Shown here piece by piece: positions 30,397 to 41,070 of a DNA stretch of 64,000 bases (the stretch's first letter is position 1; each line of letters begins with the position of its first letter). The translations under genes and the position numbers were made by a program. The DNA comes from Herbaspirillum sp. alder98. Lineage in GTDB: Bacteria; Pseudomonadota; Gammaproteobacteria; Burkholderiales; Burkholderiaceae_D. Under the pieces are notes generated by a model. The model was not told where the DNA came from and searched no databases. It saw only the letters and a list, made by a program, of their open reading frames with translations. The stretch covers positions 62,001 to 126,000 of the forward strand of contig NZ_JAIUCY010000008.1 of assembly GCF_020179755.1 (NCBI RefSeq), in the 5' to 3' direction.

Positions 30397-30402
30397 TAAA
30401 AT
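30397..30402 (+). promoter_or_regulatory. candidate extended -10 for ndk
   Basis: TGC-TAAAAT, an extended -10 element about 63 nt before the ndk start, inside an AT-rich pocket. No good -35 is seen, as expected for extended -10 promoters. Confidence 0.4.
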
Positions 30403-30464
30403 ACAAGGTTCATCGAATTATCAATTAATGGCTTTAAGCCTTTATTTTTATTGGAGTTTTTCTT

Positions 30465-30890
30465 ATGGCAATTGAACGCACCCTGTCCATCATCAAGCCT
30501 GACGCAGTGGCCAAGAATGTTATCGGTCAGATCTACAGCCGCTTCGAAAACGCCGGCCTGAAGATCGTTGCTTCGCGCATGGCTCAACTGTCGCGCGCCG
30601 AAGCCGAAGGCTTCTACGCTGTGCACCGCGAGCGTCCTTTCTTCAAGGACCTGGTTGACTTCATGATCTCGGGTCCGGTCGTGATCCAGGTGCTGCAAGG
30701 CGAAGGCGCGATCCTGAAGAACCGCGACCTGATGGGCGCTACCGATCCGAAGAAGGCAGAAAAGGGCACTATCCGCGCCGATTTCGCCGATTCGATCGAT
30801 GCCAATGCCGTGCACGGTTCGGACGCTGAAGAAACTGCCAAGGGCGAGATCGCTTATTTCTTCCCGGCACTGAACGTCTATTCGCGTTAA
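30465..30890 (+). CDS. ndk: nucleoside diphosphate kinase
   Basis: 141 residues. Transfers the gamma phosphate from ATP to other nucleoside diphosphates through a phospho-His intermediate. [15 protein letters not shown] is the N-terminal signature. The catalytic His is in [24 protein letters not shown]. Ribosome site GGAG lies 8-9 nt before ATG. Confidence 0.97.
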   Translation: MAIERTLSIIKPDAVAKNVIGQIYSRFENAGLKIVASRMAQLSRAEAEGFYAVHRERPFFKDLVDFMISGPVVIQVLQGEGAILKNRDLMGATDPKKAEKGTIRADFADSIDANAVHGSDAEETAKGEIAYFFPALNVYSR

Positions 30891-30983
30891 TCTGTACCTG
30901 TTTTTGTCGGTTGCCATGGCCCGAGCAGGAAGCGGCGCGGCACTTTCGCCGTACCTTCCTGCCTTGACCCGACCGAAAGCGTT

Positions 30984-32156
30984 ATGACTACTGCTCTCAC
31001 CAATTTGCTGGATATGGATCCCGCGCAACTCGTCGCTTACTGCGGCGAGTTGGGTGAGAAGCCGTTTCGCGCAAAGCAATTACAACGTTGGATCCACCAG
31101 TTCGGCGTCGGCGATTTCGACCAGATGACCGATCTGGCCAAGTCGCTGCGCGACAAGCTCAAGACCCGCGCCGAAGTTCGCGCGCCGGCCATCATCAGCG
31201 ACCATACCTCTACCGACGGCACCCGCAAATGGCTGGTGGACGTGGGGCAGGGCAATGCGGTCGAGGCCGTATTCATTCCCGAAGAAAATCGCGGCACGCT
31301 GTGCGTTTCGACGCAGGCGGGCTGTGCTGTCAATTGCCGTTTCTGCTCGACCGGCAAGCAAGGCTTCAACCGCAACCTCAGCGTGGCCGAGATCATCGGT
31401 CAGTTGTGGATGGCGGAGTTCGAATTGCGTCGCACCAAGGGCATCGAACCCGGTCCCAAGGGCGAGCGCCAGATTACCAATGTGGTGATGATGGGCATGG
31501 GTGAGCCGTTGCTCAATTTCGAGCCAACCGTCACCGCCCTGCGCCTGATGCTCGACGATAACGCCTACGGCCTGTCGCGCCGGCGCGTTACCTTGTCAAC
31601 CTCCGGCGTGGTGCCGATGATCGACCGCCTGTCGCAAGAATGCCCGGTGGCGCTGGCGGTGTCGCTGCATGCCTCCAACGATGCGCTGCGCGACTCGCTC
31701 ATTCCACTCAATCGCAAGCATCCGCTGCGCGAACTGATGGCGGCGTGCAAGCGCTACCTCGAGTTCGCCCCGCGCGATTTCATCACCTTCGAATATTGCA
31801 TGCTGGACGGCGTCAATGATTCCGACGTCAATGCCCGCGAGCTGATCGAACTGGTCACTCAGGGCGAAACCGCGATTTCGTGCAAGTTCAACCTGATTCC
31901 CTTCAATCCTTTCCCGGAGTCGGGCCTGAAGCGTTCGCACAACCCGCGCATCAAGGCCTTCGCCCAGATACTGATGGATGCCGGTATCGTCACCACCATC
32001 CGCAAGACGCGCGGTGACGATATCGATGCTGCCTGCGGCCAGTTGGCCGGTGAGGTCAAGGACCGCACCCGGGTGCAGGAACGCATGCAGAAGATGGCCG
32101 AGTACCAGGAAAAGTTCGGTCGCGACTTCGGTCGCATCGTGGAGATATCCGGGTGA
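30984..32156 (+). CDS. rlmN: dual-specificity 23S rRNA/tRNA adenine-C2 methyltransferase
   Basis: 390 residues. Radical SAM enzyme making m2A2503 in 23S rRNA and m2A37 in some tRNAs. The cluster motif [15 protein letters not shown] is near residue 115. The mechanistic Cys near the C-terminus is in [16 protein letters not shown]. Follows ndk by 93 nt and starts the conserved rlmN-rodZ-ispG-hisS run. Confidence 0.95.
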   Translation: MTTALTNLLDMDPAQLVAYCGELGEKPFRAKQLQRWIHQFGVGDFDQMTDLAKSLRDKLKTRAEVRAPAIISDHTSTDGTRKWLVDVGQGNAVEAVFIPEENRGTLCVSTQAGCAVNCRFCSTGKQGFNRNLSVAEIIGQLWMAEFELRRTKGIEPGPKGERQITNVVMMGMGEPLLNFEPTVTALRLMLDDNAYGLSRRRVTLSTSGVVPMIDRLSQECPVALAVSLHASNDALRDSLIPLNRKHPLRELMAACKRYLEFAPRDFITFEYCMLDGVNDSDVNARELIELVTQGETAISCKFNLIPFNPFPESGLKRSHNPRIKAFAQILMDAGIVTTIRKTRGDDIDAACGQLAGEVKDRTRVQERMQKMAEYQEKFGRDFGRIVEISG

Positions 32157-32221
32157 CGGCATCTAGGTCGAAGTCCTGGCAGCCGCGTTGTGGGCGCGGC
32201 GTCGGGGCGCTCCAGAAGAAT

Positions 32222-32239
32222 CCGGCCACAGCCGGTTTT
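32222..32239 (+). terminator. small terminator-like hairpin before rodZ
   Basis: CCGGC-CACA-GCCGG followed by TTTT, 65 nt after rlmN. The short stem and T-run suggest partial termination. Confidence 0.4.
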
Positions 32240-32267
32240 AAAAAAAGCTTTTTCACGTGGAGCATTG

Positions 32268-33356
32268 ATGAGTGATCAGCAAATGAATGAGGTGCCGTCA
32301 TCGCAAGAGGGCGGTTCGGTGCCTCAATCGCCGGCGATTCCATTGCCGGGTGCTGTGCTGGCCGAGCAACGCCAGAAGAAGGGTTGGACCATCGAGCAGG
32401 CCGCCAGCCTGGTCAAGCTGGCGCCGCGCCAGGTGCACGCCATCGAGACCGATAACTATGCCGCCTTGCCTGGCCTGGCCGTGGCGCGCGGATTCGTGCG
32501 CAGCTACGCCAAGGCGCTCGGGCTCGATGCCGACGCCGTCATCGCCGGCATGCCAAAGGACTCACCGGTGGCCCAGCGCGACCACATCGTGCCCCAGCAT
32601 TCGCTGTCGACCCCATTTTCGGAAGGCCCGCTGCCGGCCATGATGCTGGCCAATCGCGGCGGTACGTCGCCGGCGACCTTCGTCATCGGTGCGCTGGTGC
32701 TGGCCGCCGTGGTCGGCGCCGCCGCCGTGCACTGGACCGGTCTTGGCAGCGACGTGCCGCAACTGGCCTGGCTCAAGCCGCACCCGGCCGATGCCAGTAC
32801 GGTCGATGCCGGTGTGACCGGTGAGCCTGCTCCGGCCACCGATGCATCCTCGGACACGCCCGTGAACGCGCGAGTCGAAGCCGTCGAGCCATCGTCGGCC
32901 GGCAACAATGCCAGTGCCGTGATCGAGCCGACCCCGGCACCTGCGGCGCCTGCGCCTGCCGCGGCAACCCCGAGCGCGATCGTGCCAGCCACGCCATCGG
33001 CTTCGGTGCCGGCTACCGCACCGTCGGCCAGCGCCGCCCCGGCCGCGCCCGCGCCCGCGTCTGCACCTGTCGCCAACACTGATGCCGGTGTTCCCAGTGG
33101 CTTGAACATCGTCAACAGTCGCGACCTGTTGCGCCTGACCTTCCGCGAAGACTCGTGGGTTGAAATCCGTCGCGCCGACAAGACCACCATCATCTCGCGC
33201 CTGCTCAAGGCTGGTACCACCGAAGCCTTCGATGTGGCTGACGCCAGCGTGCTGGTGGTCGGCAACGCCGCCGGCGTGGACGCAACGCTGCGCGGCAAGC
33301 CGCTGGAACTGAAATCCGGCAGTGGCAATAATGTCGCCCGTCTGAATCTGAACTGA
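32268..33356 (+). CDS. rodZ: RodZ-like HTH membrane protein
   Basis: 362 residues. The cytoplasmic Cro/CI-type HTH covers about 28-95 (GAVLAEQRQKKGWTIEQAASLVKLAPRQVHAIETDNYAALPGLAVARGFVRSYAKALGLD). One membrane helix follows (TFVIGALVLAAVVGAAAV). Next is a long Ala/Pro/Thr/Ser periplasmic linker and a C-terminal DUF4115 domain (LRLTFREDSWVEIRRADKTTIISRLLKAGTTEAFDV). RodZ links MreB to the cell-wall machinery. GGAG lies 5 nt before the chosen ATG. Confidence 0.88.
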   Translation: MSDQQMNEVPSSQEGGSVPQSPAIPLPGAVLAEQRQKKGWTIEQAASLVKLAPRQVHAIETDNYAALPGLAVARGFVRSYAKALGLDADAVIAGMPKDSPVAQRDHIVPQHSLSTPFSEGPLPAMMLANRGGTSPATFVIGALVLAAVVGAAAVHWTGLGSDVPQLAWLKPHPADASTVDAGVTGEPAPATDASSDTPVNARVEAVEPSSAGNNASAVIEPTPAPAAPAPAAATPSAIVPATPSASVPATAPSASAAPAAPAPASAPVANTDAGVPSGLNIVNSRDLLRLTFREDSWVEIRRADKTTIISRLLKAGTTEAFDVADASVLVVGNAAGVDATLRGKPLELKSGSGNNVARLNLN

Positions 33357-33362
33357 TCTGTC

Positions 33363-34625
<1,263 letters not shown>

Positions 34626-34701
34626 GCCTGCCCCGCAGCGCGCTGCTGGCATGCGCCGGCGGCGCCATTTTGAAACGAAGACAACATTTTCCGGACCCGG
34701 T

Positions 34702-36087
34702 ATGTCAGAACAAAAGAAAGTCGAGAAGATCGTCGGCGTCAAGGGCATGAACGATATCCTGCCCGCCGATGCGCCCTTGTGGGAACTGTTCGAAAACACC
34801 GTGCATTCGGTGCTCAAGAGCTACGGTTTCCAGCAGATCCGCACGCCCATCGTCGAACCGACGGCGCTGTTCAAGCGCGGCCTGGGCGAGGTGACCGACA
34901 TTGTCGAGAAGGAAATGTATTCCTTCACCGATTCGATGAACGGCGACAACCTGACGCTGCGCCCCGAGAATACCGCGGGCGTGGTGCGCGCCGCGCTCGA
35001 GCACAACCTGACCTATGACGGCCCCAAGCGCCTGTGGTACGTCGGCCCGATGTTCCGTCACGAGCGCCCGCAGCGCGGTCGCTATCGCCAGTTCCACCAG
35101 GTCGGCGCCGAAGCGGTCGGTTTCACCGGTCCCGATATCGATGCCGAACTGATCATGATGTGCCAGCGCCTGTGGGATGACCTGGGCCTGGAAAACATCC
35201 GCCTGGAACTCAATTCGATTGGCGACGCCGAAGAACGCAATCGCCATCGCGCCGATCTGATCGCCTATTTCGAACAGCACCAGGACCTGCTCGACGCCGA
35301 TGCCCAGCGTCGCCTGCATGCCAACCCGCTGCGCATTCTCGATACCAAGAATCCAGCCATGCAGGAGATGGTCAATGCCGCTCCCAAGCTGCTCGATTAC
35401 CTGGGCGAGGAATCGCTGGCGCATTTCGAGGGCGTGCAGAAGATCCTGCGTCACAACAATGTGCCATTCACGATCAATCCGCGCCTGGTGCGCGGCATGG
35501 ATTACTACAACCGTACCGTGTTCGAGTGGGTCACCGACCAACTGGGTTCGCAGGGCACGGTGTGCGGCGGCGGTCGCTATGATCCGCTGGTCGAGATGTT
35601 CGGCGGCAAGCCGACCCCGGCCTGTGGTTTTGCCATGGGCGTGGAGCGTCTGCTGGAACTGATGAAGGCCAGTGGCGAGCAGTACGCGCCCAACCAGTGC
35701 GACGTCTATCTGGTGCATCAGGGTGAAGATGCACAAATGCAATCTTTTGTACTGGCAGAGCGTTTGCGGACTGCCGGGCTCGATGTTGTGCTACATTGCG
35801 CATCGGCCAACGGCGGCGGCAGCTTCAAGGCACAGATGAAACGTGCCGACGGCAGCGGTGCCGCATTTGCCGTGATCATCGGCGAGGACGAAGTCAAGGC
35901 CGGTACCGCCACCGTCAAGCACCTGCGCGAAGCGCCGGCGGGCGAGGGCGCCGAGGCAACCGAAGGTCGCTCCAACCAGAGCAGCCTGGCCTTCGACGGC
36001 GTGGTCGACTATATCGTGGACCAGATCGTGGGCGATCACGACCATGACCACGGTCATGGCCACGAGCACGTGCACTACCACCCGTGA
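34702..36087 (+). CDS. hisS: histidyl-tRNA synthetase with His-rich tail
   Basis: 461 residues. Class II aminoacyl-tRNA synthetase. Motif 2 is in [21 protein letters not shown]. The histidine-specific motifs are [15 protein letters not shown] and [29 protein letters not shown] (motif 3). The anticodon-binding domain is C-terminal. Unusual is the end of the protein: after VDQIVGD the last 16 residues contain 8 histidines ([16 protein letters not shown]). The start at [21 protein letters not shown] was chosen because the family begins there. Confidence 0.96.
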   Translation: MSEQKKVEKIVGVKGMNDILPADAPLWELFENTVHSVLKSYGFQQIRTPIVEPTALFKRGLGEVTDIVEKEMYSFTDSMNGDNLTLRPENTAGVVRAALEHNLTYDGPKRLWYVGPMFRHERPQRGRYRQFHQVGAEAVGFTGPDIDAELIMMCQRLWDDLGLENIRLELNSIGDAEERNRHRADLIAYFEQHQDLLDADAQRRLHANPLRILDTKNPAMQEMVNAAPKLLDYLGEESLAHFEGVQKILRHNNVPFTINPRLVRGMDYYNRTVFEWVTDQLGSQGTVCGGGRYDPLVEMFGGKPTPACGFAMGVERLLELMKASGEQYAPNQCDVYLVHQGEDAQMQSFVLAERLRTAGLDVVLHCASANGGGSFKAQMKRADGSGAAFAVIIGEDEVKAGTATVKHLREAPAGEGAEATEGRSNQSSLAFDGVVDYIVDQIVGDHDHDHGHGHEHVHYHP

Positions 36088-36146
36088 ACCCCGGGGTTCG
36101 CTGCTTTCCATCCATCGTCAACGACATCAGATACTGAATTAGATAA

Positions 36147-36791
36147 ATGGCATACGATCTCGAAGAACAAGAACAGCTCGACTCCATCAAGGCCTGGTGG
36201 GCGAAGTACGGCGCCCTGGTGACCTGGACCCTGATCATCGTGCTGGCCGCGTATGCGGGCTGGACCGGCTGGAATACCTATCAGAGCCGCCAGTCGGCGC
36301 AGGCATCGGTGCTGTACGAAGAGCAGCAGAAGTCGCTGCTGGCCGGTGATAACGCCAAGGTGCAGCGCGCCGCCAATGACATCCAGGACAAGTTCTCGGG
36401 TTCGGCCTATGCGGGCATGAGCGCCCTGGTAGCCGCCAAGTCGGCCTTCGAGGCCAATGACGTCGAGACCACCAAGAAACAGCTGCAGTGGGTGATCGAC
36501 CATGGTCGCGGCGCCGAGTACAAGGCGATTGCGGCAGTGCGCCTGGCGGGTGTGCTGCTGGACGTCAAGGCCTACGATGAAGCGCTGAAGGTATTGTCGG
36601 GCGACTATCCGGCCACTTTCGCCGGCGCCATTGCCGACCGTCGCGGCGACGTATTGCTGGCGCAGGGCAAGCGTGATGATGCGCGCGCTGCCTACAAGCT
36701 GGCGCTCGAGAAGACCGAAGCCAAGGATCCGGGCCGGCAACTGATCCAGATCAAGCTCGATGCCATCGGTGGCGACGCCCCGACGGCCTGA
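36147..36791 (+). CDS. yfgM: YfgM-like TPR membrane protein
   Basis: 214 residues. A short cytoplasmic N-terminus (MAYDLEEQEQLDSIKAWWAKYG) is followed by one membrane helix (ALVTWTLIIVLAAYAGWTGW) and a periplasmic TPR-type helical domain. In E. coli YfgM is an accessory part of the SecYEG translocon with PpiD. The hisS-yfgM-bamB-der order supports the name. Confidence 0.9.
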   Translation: MAYDLEEQEQLDSIKAWWAKYGALVTWTLIIVLAAYAGWTGWNTYQSRQSAQASVLYEEQQKSLLAGDNAKVQRAANDIQDKFSGSAYAGMSALVAAKSAFEANDVETTKKQLQWVIDHGRGAEYKAIAAVRLAGVLLDVKAYDEALKVLSGDYPATFAGAIADRRGDVLLAQGKRDDARAAYKLALEKTEAKDPGRQLIQIKLDAIGGDAPTA

Positions 36792-36805
36792 CCAGGCATG
36801 AATAC

Positions 36806-36835
36806 CGGACGTCCTTGCAGCACCCAGGGCGTCCG
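36806..36835 (+). promoter_or_regulatory. hairpin between yfgM and bamB
   Basis: CGGACG/CGTCCG with an additional inner CCT/AGG pairing; no T-run. Probably an intercistronic processing stem. Confidence 0.3.
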
Positions 36836-36897
36836 TGCCGGGGCCAATTGACCGTCACCCCGTCGCGAACCCATCCATCGCTTAGAGGAAAGACAAC

Positions 36898-38094
36898 ATG
36901 CGTAGTGCGACAGCGTTTGCTGCCAAGGCAACATCCTTTGCCGGCTCCCGTAACGCCGGCAAGCTGGTTTTGAAACTGGCCGCCGTAGCGGCTCTGGTGT
37001 CGTTGTCGGGCTGCGCCTGGTTTTCTGGCAAGAAGGACCCCAATCCACCGGCGCCGCTGGTCGAGTTCGCCCAGAAGCTGCGCGTCAAGACCGCCTGGAA
37101 CGTGTCGGTCGGCAAGGCCGGCAACTTCAACTTCACGCCAGCCTATGCGGCCGGGAGCGTGTTCGCTGCAGGCGCCGATGGCAGCCTGGTGCGCATCAAT
37201 GCCCAGACCGGCCAGACCGTCTGGCGCGTACGCAACGAGATCCCGCTGACGGCCGGTGTCGGTACCGACGGCAGCACCGTGGTGGTGGTGGGCGAGAAGG
37301 GCATGATCCAGGCCTATGACGGCGCCGGCAAGCCAACCTGGAAGGCGCAAGCCTCCAGCGAAGTGCTGTCGGCCCCGGCCGTGGGCGAGGGCCTGGTGGT
37401 GGTGCGCAGTATCGATAACCGCGTGACGGCGTATGACGCCGATAGCGGCGCCCGCCGCTGGATGGTCCAGCGCAACGTGCCATCGCTGACGTTGCGCAAC
37501 GCGCCTGGCATCGTGATCGGTTCGCAGACAGCCTTCGTGGCGCTGCCGGGCGGTCGCCTGTCGGCCCTGGCCTTGAACAATGGCGGTCCGCGCTGGGAAG
37601 TGCCGGTAGGCGACCCGCGTGGCACCACCGAACTGGAACGTATTTCCGATGTTTCCGGCGTGCCGGCACTGGGTTCGCGCGATATCTGCGCGGTGGCCTA
37701 CCAGGGCCGCATCGGCTGCTTCGATTTGCTTAACGGCAATGTGCGCTGGATCAAGGACTTCTCCAGCGACGTCGGCGTCACGCTCGACGACAGCAACGTC
37801 TACGCCGCCGACATCGGTGGCGTGGTCACCGAATTCGCACGCGACACCGGTGCCGTAGTGTGGCGCAACGAGCGCCTCAAGAATCGCCAGCTGTCGAGCC
37901 CGATCGCCACCAGCCGCGCGGTGGCCGTGGGTGACTTCGAGGGATATATCCACTTCCTGTCACGGGAAGATGGTACCTTCGTGGCACGCGTGTCCAGCGA
38001 TGGCAGTCCCATCCAGGCTCCTCCGGTCAATGCCGGGGAGACGGTGGTTTTCCAGACCCGCTCGGGATCCGTGGTAGCTATCGCGACCGAGTGA
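36898..38094 (+). CDS. bamB: outer membrane assembly lipoprotein BamB
   Basis: 398 residues. Lipoprotein of the BAM complex that inserts beta-barrel proteins. The lipobox LSGC is near residue 39 after a rather long N-region. An eight-bladed PQQ-type propeller follows, with repeated A/G-x-D/N-x-x-T/S-G-x-x-x-W motifs (INAQTGQTVWRV, YDGAGKPTWKA, YDADSGARRWMV, FDLLNGNVRWIKD, FARDTGAVVWRNE). Confidence 0.94.
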   Translation: MRSATAFAAKATSFAGSRNAGKLVLKLAAVAALVSLSGCAWFSGKKDPNPPAPLVEFAQKLRVKTAWNVSVGKAGNFNFTPAYAAGSVFAAGADGSLVRINAQTGQTVWRVRNEIPLTAGVGTDGSTVVVVGEKGMIQAYDGAGKPTWKAQASSEVLSAPAVGEGLVVVRSIDNRVTAYDADSGARRWMVQRNVPSLTLRNAPGIVIGSQTAFVALPGGRLSALALNNGGPRWEVPVGDPRGTTELERISDVSGVPALGSRDICAVAYQGRIGCFDLLNGNVRWIKDFSSDVGVTLDDSNVYAADIGGVVTEFARDTGAVVWRNERLKNRQLSSPIATSRAVAVGDFEGYIHFLSREDGTFVARVSSDGSPIQAPPVNAGETVVFQTRSGSVVAIATE

Positions 38095-38112
38095 AATTGA
38101 AGTGAATTTGAA

Positions 38113-39453
38113 ATGAAACCGGTAATTGCACTTGTAGGCCGCCCCAACGTCGGCAAATCGACGTTGTTCAATCGGCTCACCCGCAGCCGCGACGCGCTGG
38201 TGGCGGATTTGCCTGGCCTGACGCGCGATCGACATTACGGCGAAGGCCGGGTTGGCGAACGCCCGTTCCTGGTGATCGATACCGGTGGATTCGAGCCGGT
38301 GGCCAAAGAAGGCATCATGCACGAGATGGCCAAGCAGACCAAGCAGGCAGTGGTCGAGGCCGACGTGGTGGTGTTCATCGTCGACGGCCGCCAGGGCCTC
38401 ACCCCGCACGACAAGACCATTACCGATTTCCTGCGCAAGTGCGGTCGTCCGGTGCTGCTGGTGGTCAACAAGTCCGAGGGCATGAAGTACACCGCCGTGA
38501 CTGCCGACTTCTACGAACTCGGCATGGGCGACCCCTACGTGATTTCGGCGGCCCATGGCGATGGCGTGGCCGACCTGGTCGAAGAGGCGCTCAACGTGGT
38601 CGAGGCCAACCGGCCGGAGCCTGAACCCGAGCCGGAAGACAAGGTGCGCGGCATCAAGATCGCCATCGTCGGTCGTCCCAATGTGGGCAAGTCGACGCTG
38701 GTCAATACCCTGCTGGGCGAAGAGCGCGTGATCGCCTTCGACATGCCGGGCACCACGCGCGACTCGATCGAGATCCCGTTCGAGCGCGACGGCCAGCAAT
38801 ACACGCTGATCGACACCGCCGGCATTCGGCGTCGCGGTAAGGTGTTCGAGGCGATCGAGAAGTTCTCGGTGGTCAAGACCTTGCAGTCGATCTCGGACGC
38901 CAATGTGGTGCTGCTGCTGCTGGACGCCCAGCAGGATATTTCCGAGCAGGACGCCCACATCGCCGGCTTCATCCTCGAATCGGGGCGTGCCCTGGTGGTG
39001 GGCGTGAACAAATGGGACGGCTTGCAAAGCGATCAGCGCGATGCGATCAAGAACGATATCGATCGTAAGCTTAACTTCTTGTCATTTGCCAATACGCACT
39101 TTGTCTCGGCGCTCAAGAACAGCGGTATCGGCCCGGTGATGAAGTCGATCAACTCGGCGTACGCCGCTGCCACCGCCAATCTCAGCACGCCGCGCCTGAC
39201 GCGCGCGCTGGAGCAGGCCGTGGAGCATCAACAGCCGCCGCGCAAGGGATCGATCCGTCCCAAGCTGCGCTACGCGCACCAGGGCGGTCAGAATCCGCCG
39301 GTGGTGGTCATTCACGGCAATGCGCTGGATGCCATCAACGATAACTACAAACGTTATCTGGAAAAACATTTCCGTGAAACTTTCTCTCTGGTTGGCACTC
39401 CACTGCGTATCGAGTTCCGCTCAGGAAAGAATCCGTTCTCCAGAGAAAAGTAG
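38113..39453 (+). CDS. der: ribosome-associated GTPase Der (EngA)
   Basis: 446 residues with two tandem G domains for 50S subunit assembly. The first P-loop [14 protein letters not shown] is at about 8-21 with DTGGFEP and NKSEG. The second P-loop [15 protein letters not shown] is near 186 with [10 protein letters not shown] and NKWDG. The KH-like C-terminal domain ends [11 protein letters not shown]. Confidence 0.97.
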   Translation: MKPVIALVGRPNVGKSTLFNRLTRSRDALVADLPGLTRDRHYGEGRVGERPFLVIDTGGFEPVAKEGIMHEMAKQTKQAVVEADVVVFIVDGRQGLTPHDKTITDFLRKCGRPVLLVVNKSEGMKYTAVTADFYELGMGDPYVISAAHGDGVADLVEEALNVVEANRPEPEPEPEDKVRGIKIAIVGRPNVGKSTLVNTLLGEERVIAFDMPGTTRDSIEIPFERDGQQYTLIDTAGIRRRGKVFEAIEKFSVVKTLQSISDANVVLLLLDAQQDISEQDAHIAGFILESGRALVVGVNKWDGLQSDQRDAIKNDIDRKLNFLSFANTHFVSALKNSGIGPVMKSINSAYAAATANLSTPRLTRALEQAVEHQQPPRKGSIRPKLRYAHQGGQNPPVVVIHGNALDAINDNYKRYLEKHFRETFSLVGTPLRIEFRSGKNPFSREK

Positions 39454-39533
39454 TCGAAAATAACGCTTTTATTTGAGTAATGGTTTCGGTGGTCACAGCC
39501 AAAATCGTTTACATTCATAAAGCATATGGGGTC

Positions 39534-39556
39534 GCACTTGAATTTTTAAAAAGTGC
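39534..39556 (+). promoter_or_regulatory. inverted repeat in the hfq leader
   Basis: GCACTT and AAGTGC with an 11-nt AT-rich spacer, ending 38 nt before the hfq ATG. It could be a leader stem-loop or a protein site. The 141-nt gap between der and hfq is otherwise AT-rich and probably holds the hfq promoter. Confidence 0.3.
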
Positions 39557-39594
39557 ATCCAAGTTCAAGATCACAACAACACCGTGGAGCTGCT

Positions 39595-39834
39595 ATGAGC
39601 AACAAAGGGCAACTGTTACAAGACCCATTTCTGAACGCATTGAGAAAAGAGCACGTTCCCGTCTCTATCTACCTCGTCAACGGCATCAAGCTGCAAGGCC
39701 AGGTAGAGTCTTTCGATCAATATGTGGTCCTGCTGCGCAACACCGTTACGCAAATGGTCTACAAACACGCCATCTCGACCGTGGTGCCTGCACGCGCGGT
39801 CAATCTGAGCCTCGACTCGCCTGACGCCGAATAA
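39595..39834 (+). CDS. hfq: RNA chaperone Hfq
   Basis: 79 residues. Hexameric Sm-like RNA-binding protein mediating sRNA-mRNA pairing. Sm1 ([30 protein letters not shown]) and Sm2 ([14 protein letters not shown]) are intact, and [11 protein letters not shown] is the proximal-face N-terminus. The C-terminal tail is very short. GGAG lies 7 nt before ATG. Confidence 0.98.
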   Translation: MSNKGQLLQDPFLNALRKEHVPVSIYLVNGIKLQGQVESFDQYVVLLRNTVTQMVYKHAISTVVPARAVNLSLDSPDAE

Positions 39835-39873
39835 TGGCTTATGGAGCCGGCTTGACGCCGTGTGCATCTTAAA

Positions 39874-40998
39874 ATGCGTGCCGGGTTAGTCGGCCTGGAC
39901 TTTGGCAAGGGTGATTTTGCCGCAAGTCTGGATGAGTTATTCCTACTGGCCAAATCGGCTGGTGCGGAGCCCGTGATGACCATCACCGGGCGTCGCGCCA
40001 GCCCTGACGCCGCTCTCTTCGTTGGTTCCGGCAAGGCACAGGAAGTCGCCGATGCCGTTGCCGACCTGCAACTCGAACTCGTCATCTTCAATCACGCGCT
40101 GTCGCCTGCCCAGCAGCGCAACCTTGAGCGCGTGCTGAAGGTGCGCGTGCTTGATCGTACCAGCCTGATCCTCGACATCTTTGCGCAACGGGCCAAAAGC
40201 CACGTCGGCAAGGTGCAGGTCGAACTGGCGCAATTGCAGCACCTGGCGACCCGCCTGATTCGCGGCTGGACCCACCTTGAGCGGCAAAAAGGCGGGATCG
40301 GCCTGCGCGGCCCGGGCGAGACCCAGCTCGAGACCGACCGTCGCCTGCTGGGCGAGCGGGTCAAGGCCTTGCGGGCCGTGCTGGCCAAGTTGCGCAAGCA
40401 ACATGCCACGCAGCGTCGTGCGCGGGGGCGCAACGATACATTTTCCGTGTCGCTGGTGGGGTATACCAACGCCGGCAAATCGACCATTTTCAATGCAGTG
40501 GCGAAGGCCGGCGTGTATGCCGCCAACCAGCTCTTCGCCACGCTGGACACGACTTCGCGTCGGGTCTACCTGGGCGAGGCAGGGCATGCGGTGGTGTCGG
40601 ATACCGTCGGCTTCATCCGCGAGCTGCCGCACCAACTGGTCGAGGCGTTTCGGGCCACGCTGGAAGAAACCATTCATGCAGATTTGCTGCTGCACGTGGT
40701 GGACGCTGCCAGCCCGGTGCGCATGGAACAGATCGAGCAGGTCAATCTGGTCCTGAAGGAAATCGGCGCCGACCACGTGCCGCAGATCCTGGTCTGGAAC
40801 AAGATCGATGCGGCCGGGCTGGAGCCGGCGATCGAGCATGATGAGTATGGTAATATCCAGCGGGTTTTCGTCAGCGCAAAGTCTGGTGCTGGCCTGGATC
40901 TGCTGCGCGAAGCGGTCGCCGCTTCGCTCAAGGCCGCTATGGAGGCGAGGGGCCGCAGCCAATCCCAGCCAGTCGATTCCGAAGACGTGCGCGCCTGA
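39874..40998 (+). CDS. hflX: GTPase HflX
   Basis: About 374 residues. Ribosome-associated GTPase that splits stalled ribosomes after stress. The N-terminal domain has RRASPDAALFVGSGKAQEVA and FNHALSPAQQRNLE. A glycine-rich linker GGIGLRGPGETQLETDRR leads to the G domain with P-loop GYTNAGKSTIFNAV, DTVGFIRELP and WNKID. The ATG at MRAGLVGLDF is preferred over a GTG 12 nt earlier. Between hfq and hflK as in most proteobacteria. Confidence 0.94.
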   Translation: MRAGLVGLDFGKGDFAASLDELFLLAKSAGAEPVMTITGRRASPDAALFVGSGKAQEVADAVADLQLELVIFNHALSPAQQRNLERVLKVRVLDRTSLILDIFAQRAKSHVGKVQVELAQLQHLATRLIRGWTHLERQKGGIGLRGPGETQLETDRRLLGERVKALRAVLAKLRKQHATQRRARGRNDTFSVSLVGYTNAGKSTIFNAVAKAGVYAANQLFATLDTTSRRVYLGEAGHAVVSDTVGFIRELPHQLVEAFRATLEETIHADLLLHVVDAASPVRMEQIEQVNLVLKEIGADHVPQILVWNKIDAAGLEPAIEHDEYGNIQRVFVSAKSGAGLDLLREAVAASLKAAMEARGRSQSQPVDSEDVRA

Positions 40999-41070
40999 GC
41001 TTGGCCTCAGTCGTTGTGCGCATTCCTCCTTGGTTCTCTTAATCAATAACTACAGCCGGATCGCAAACGC

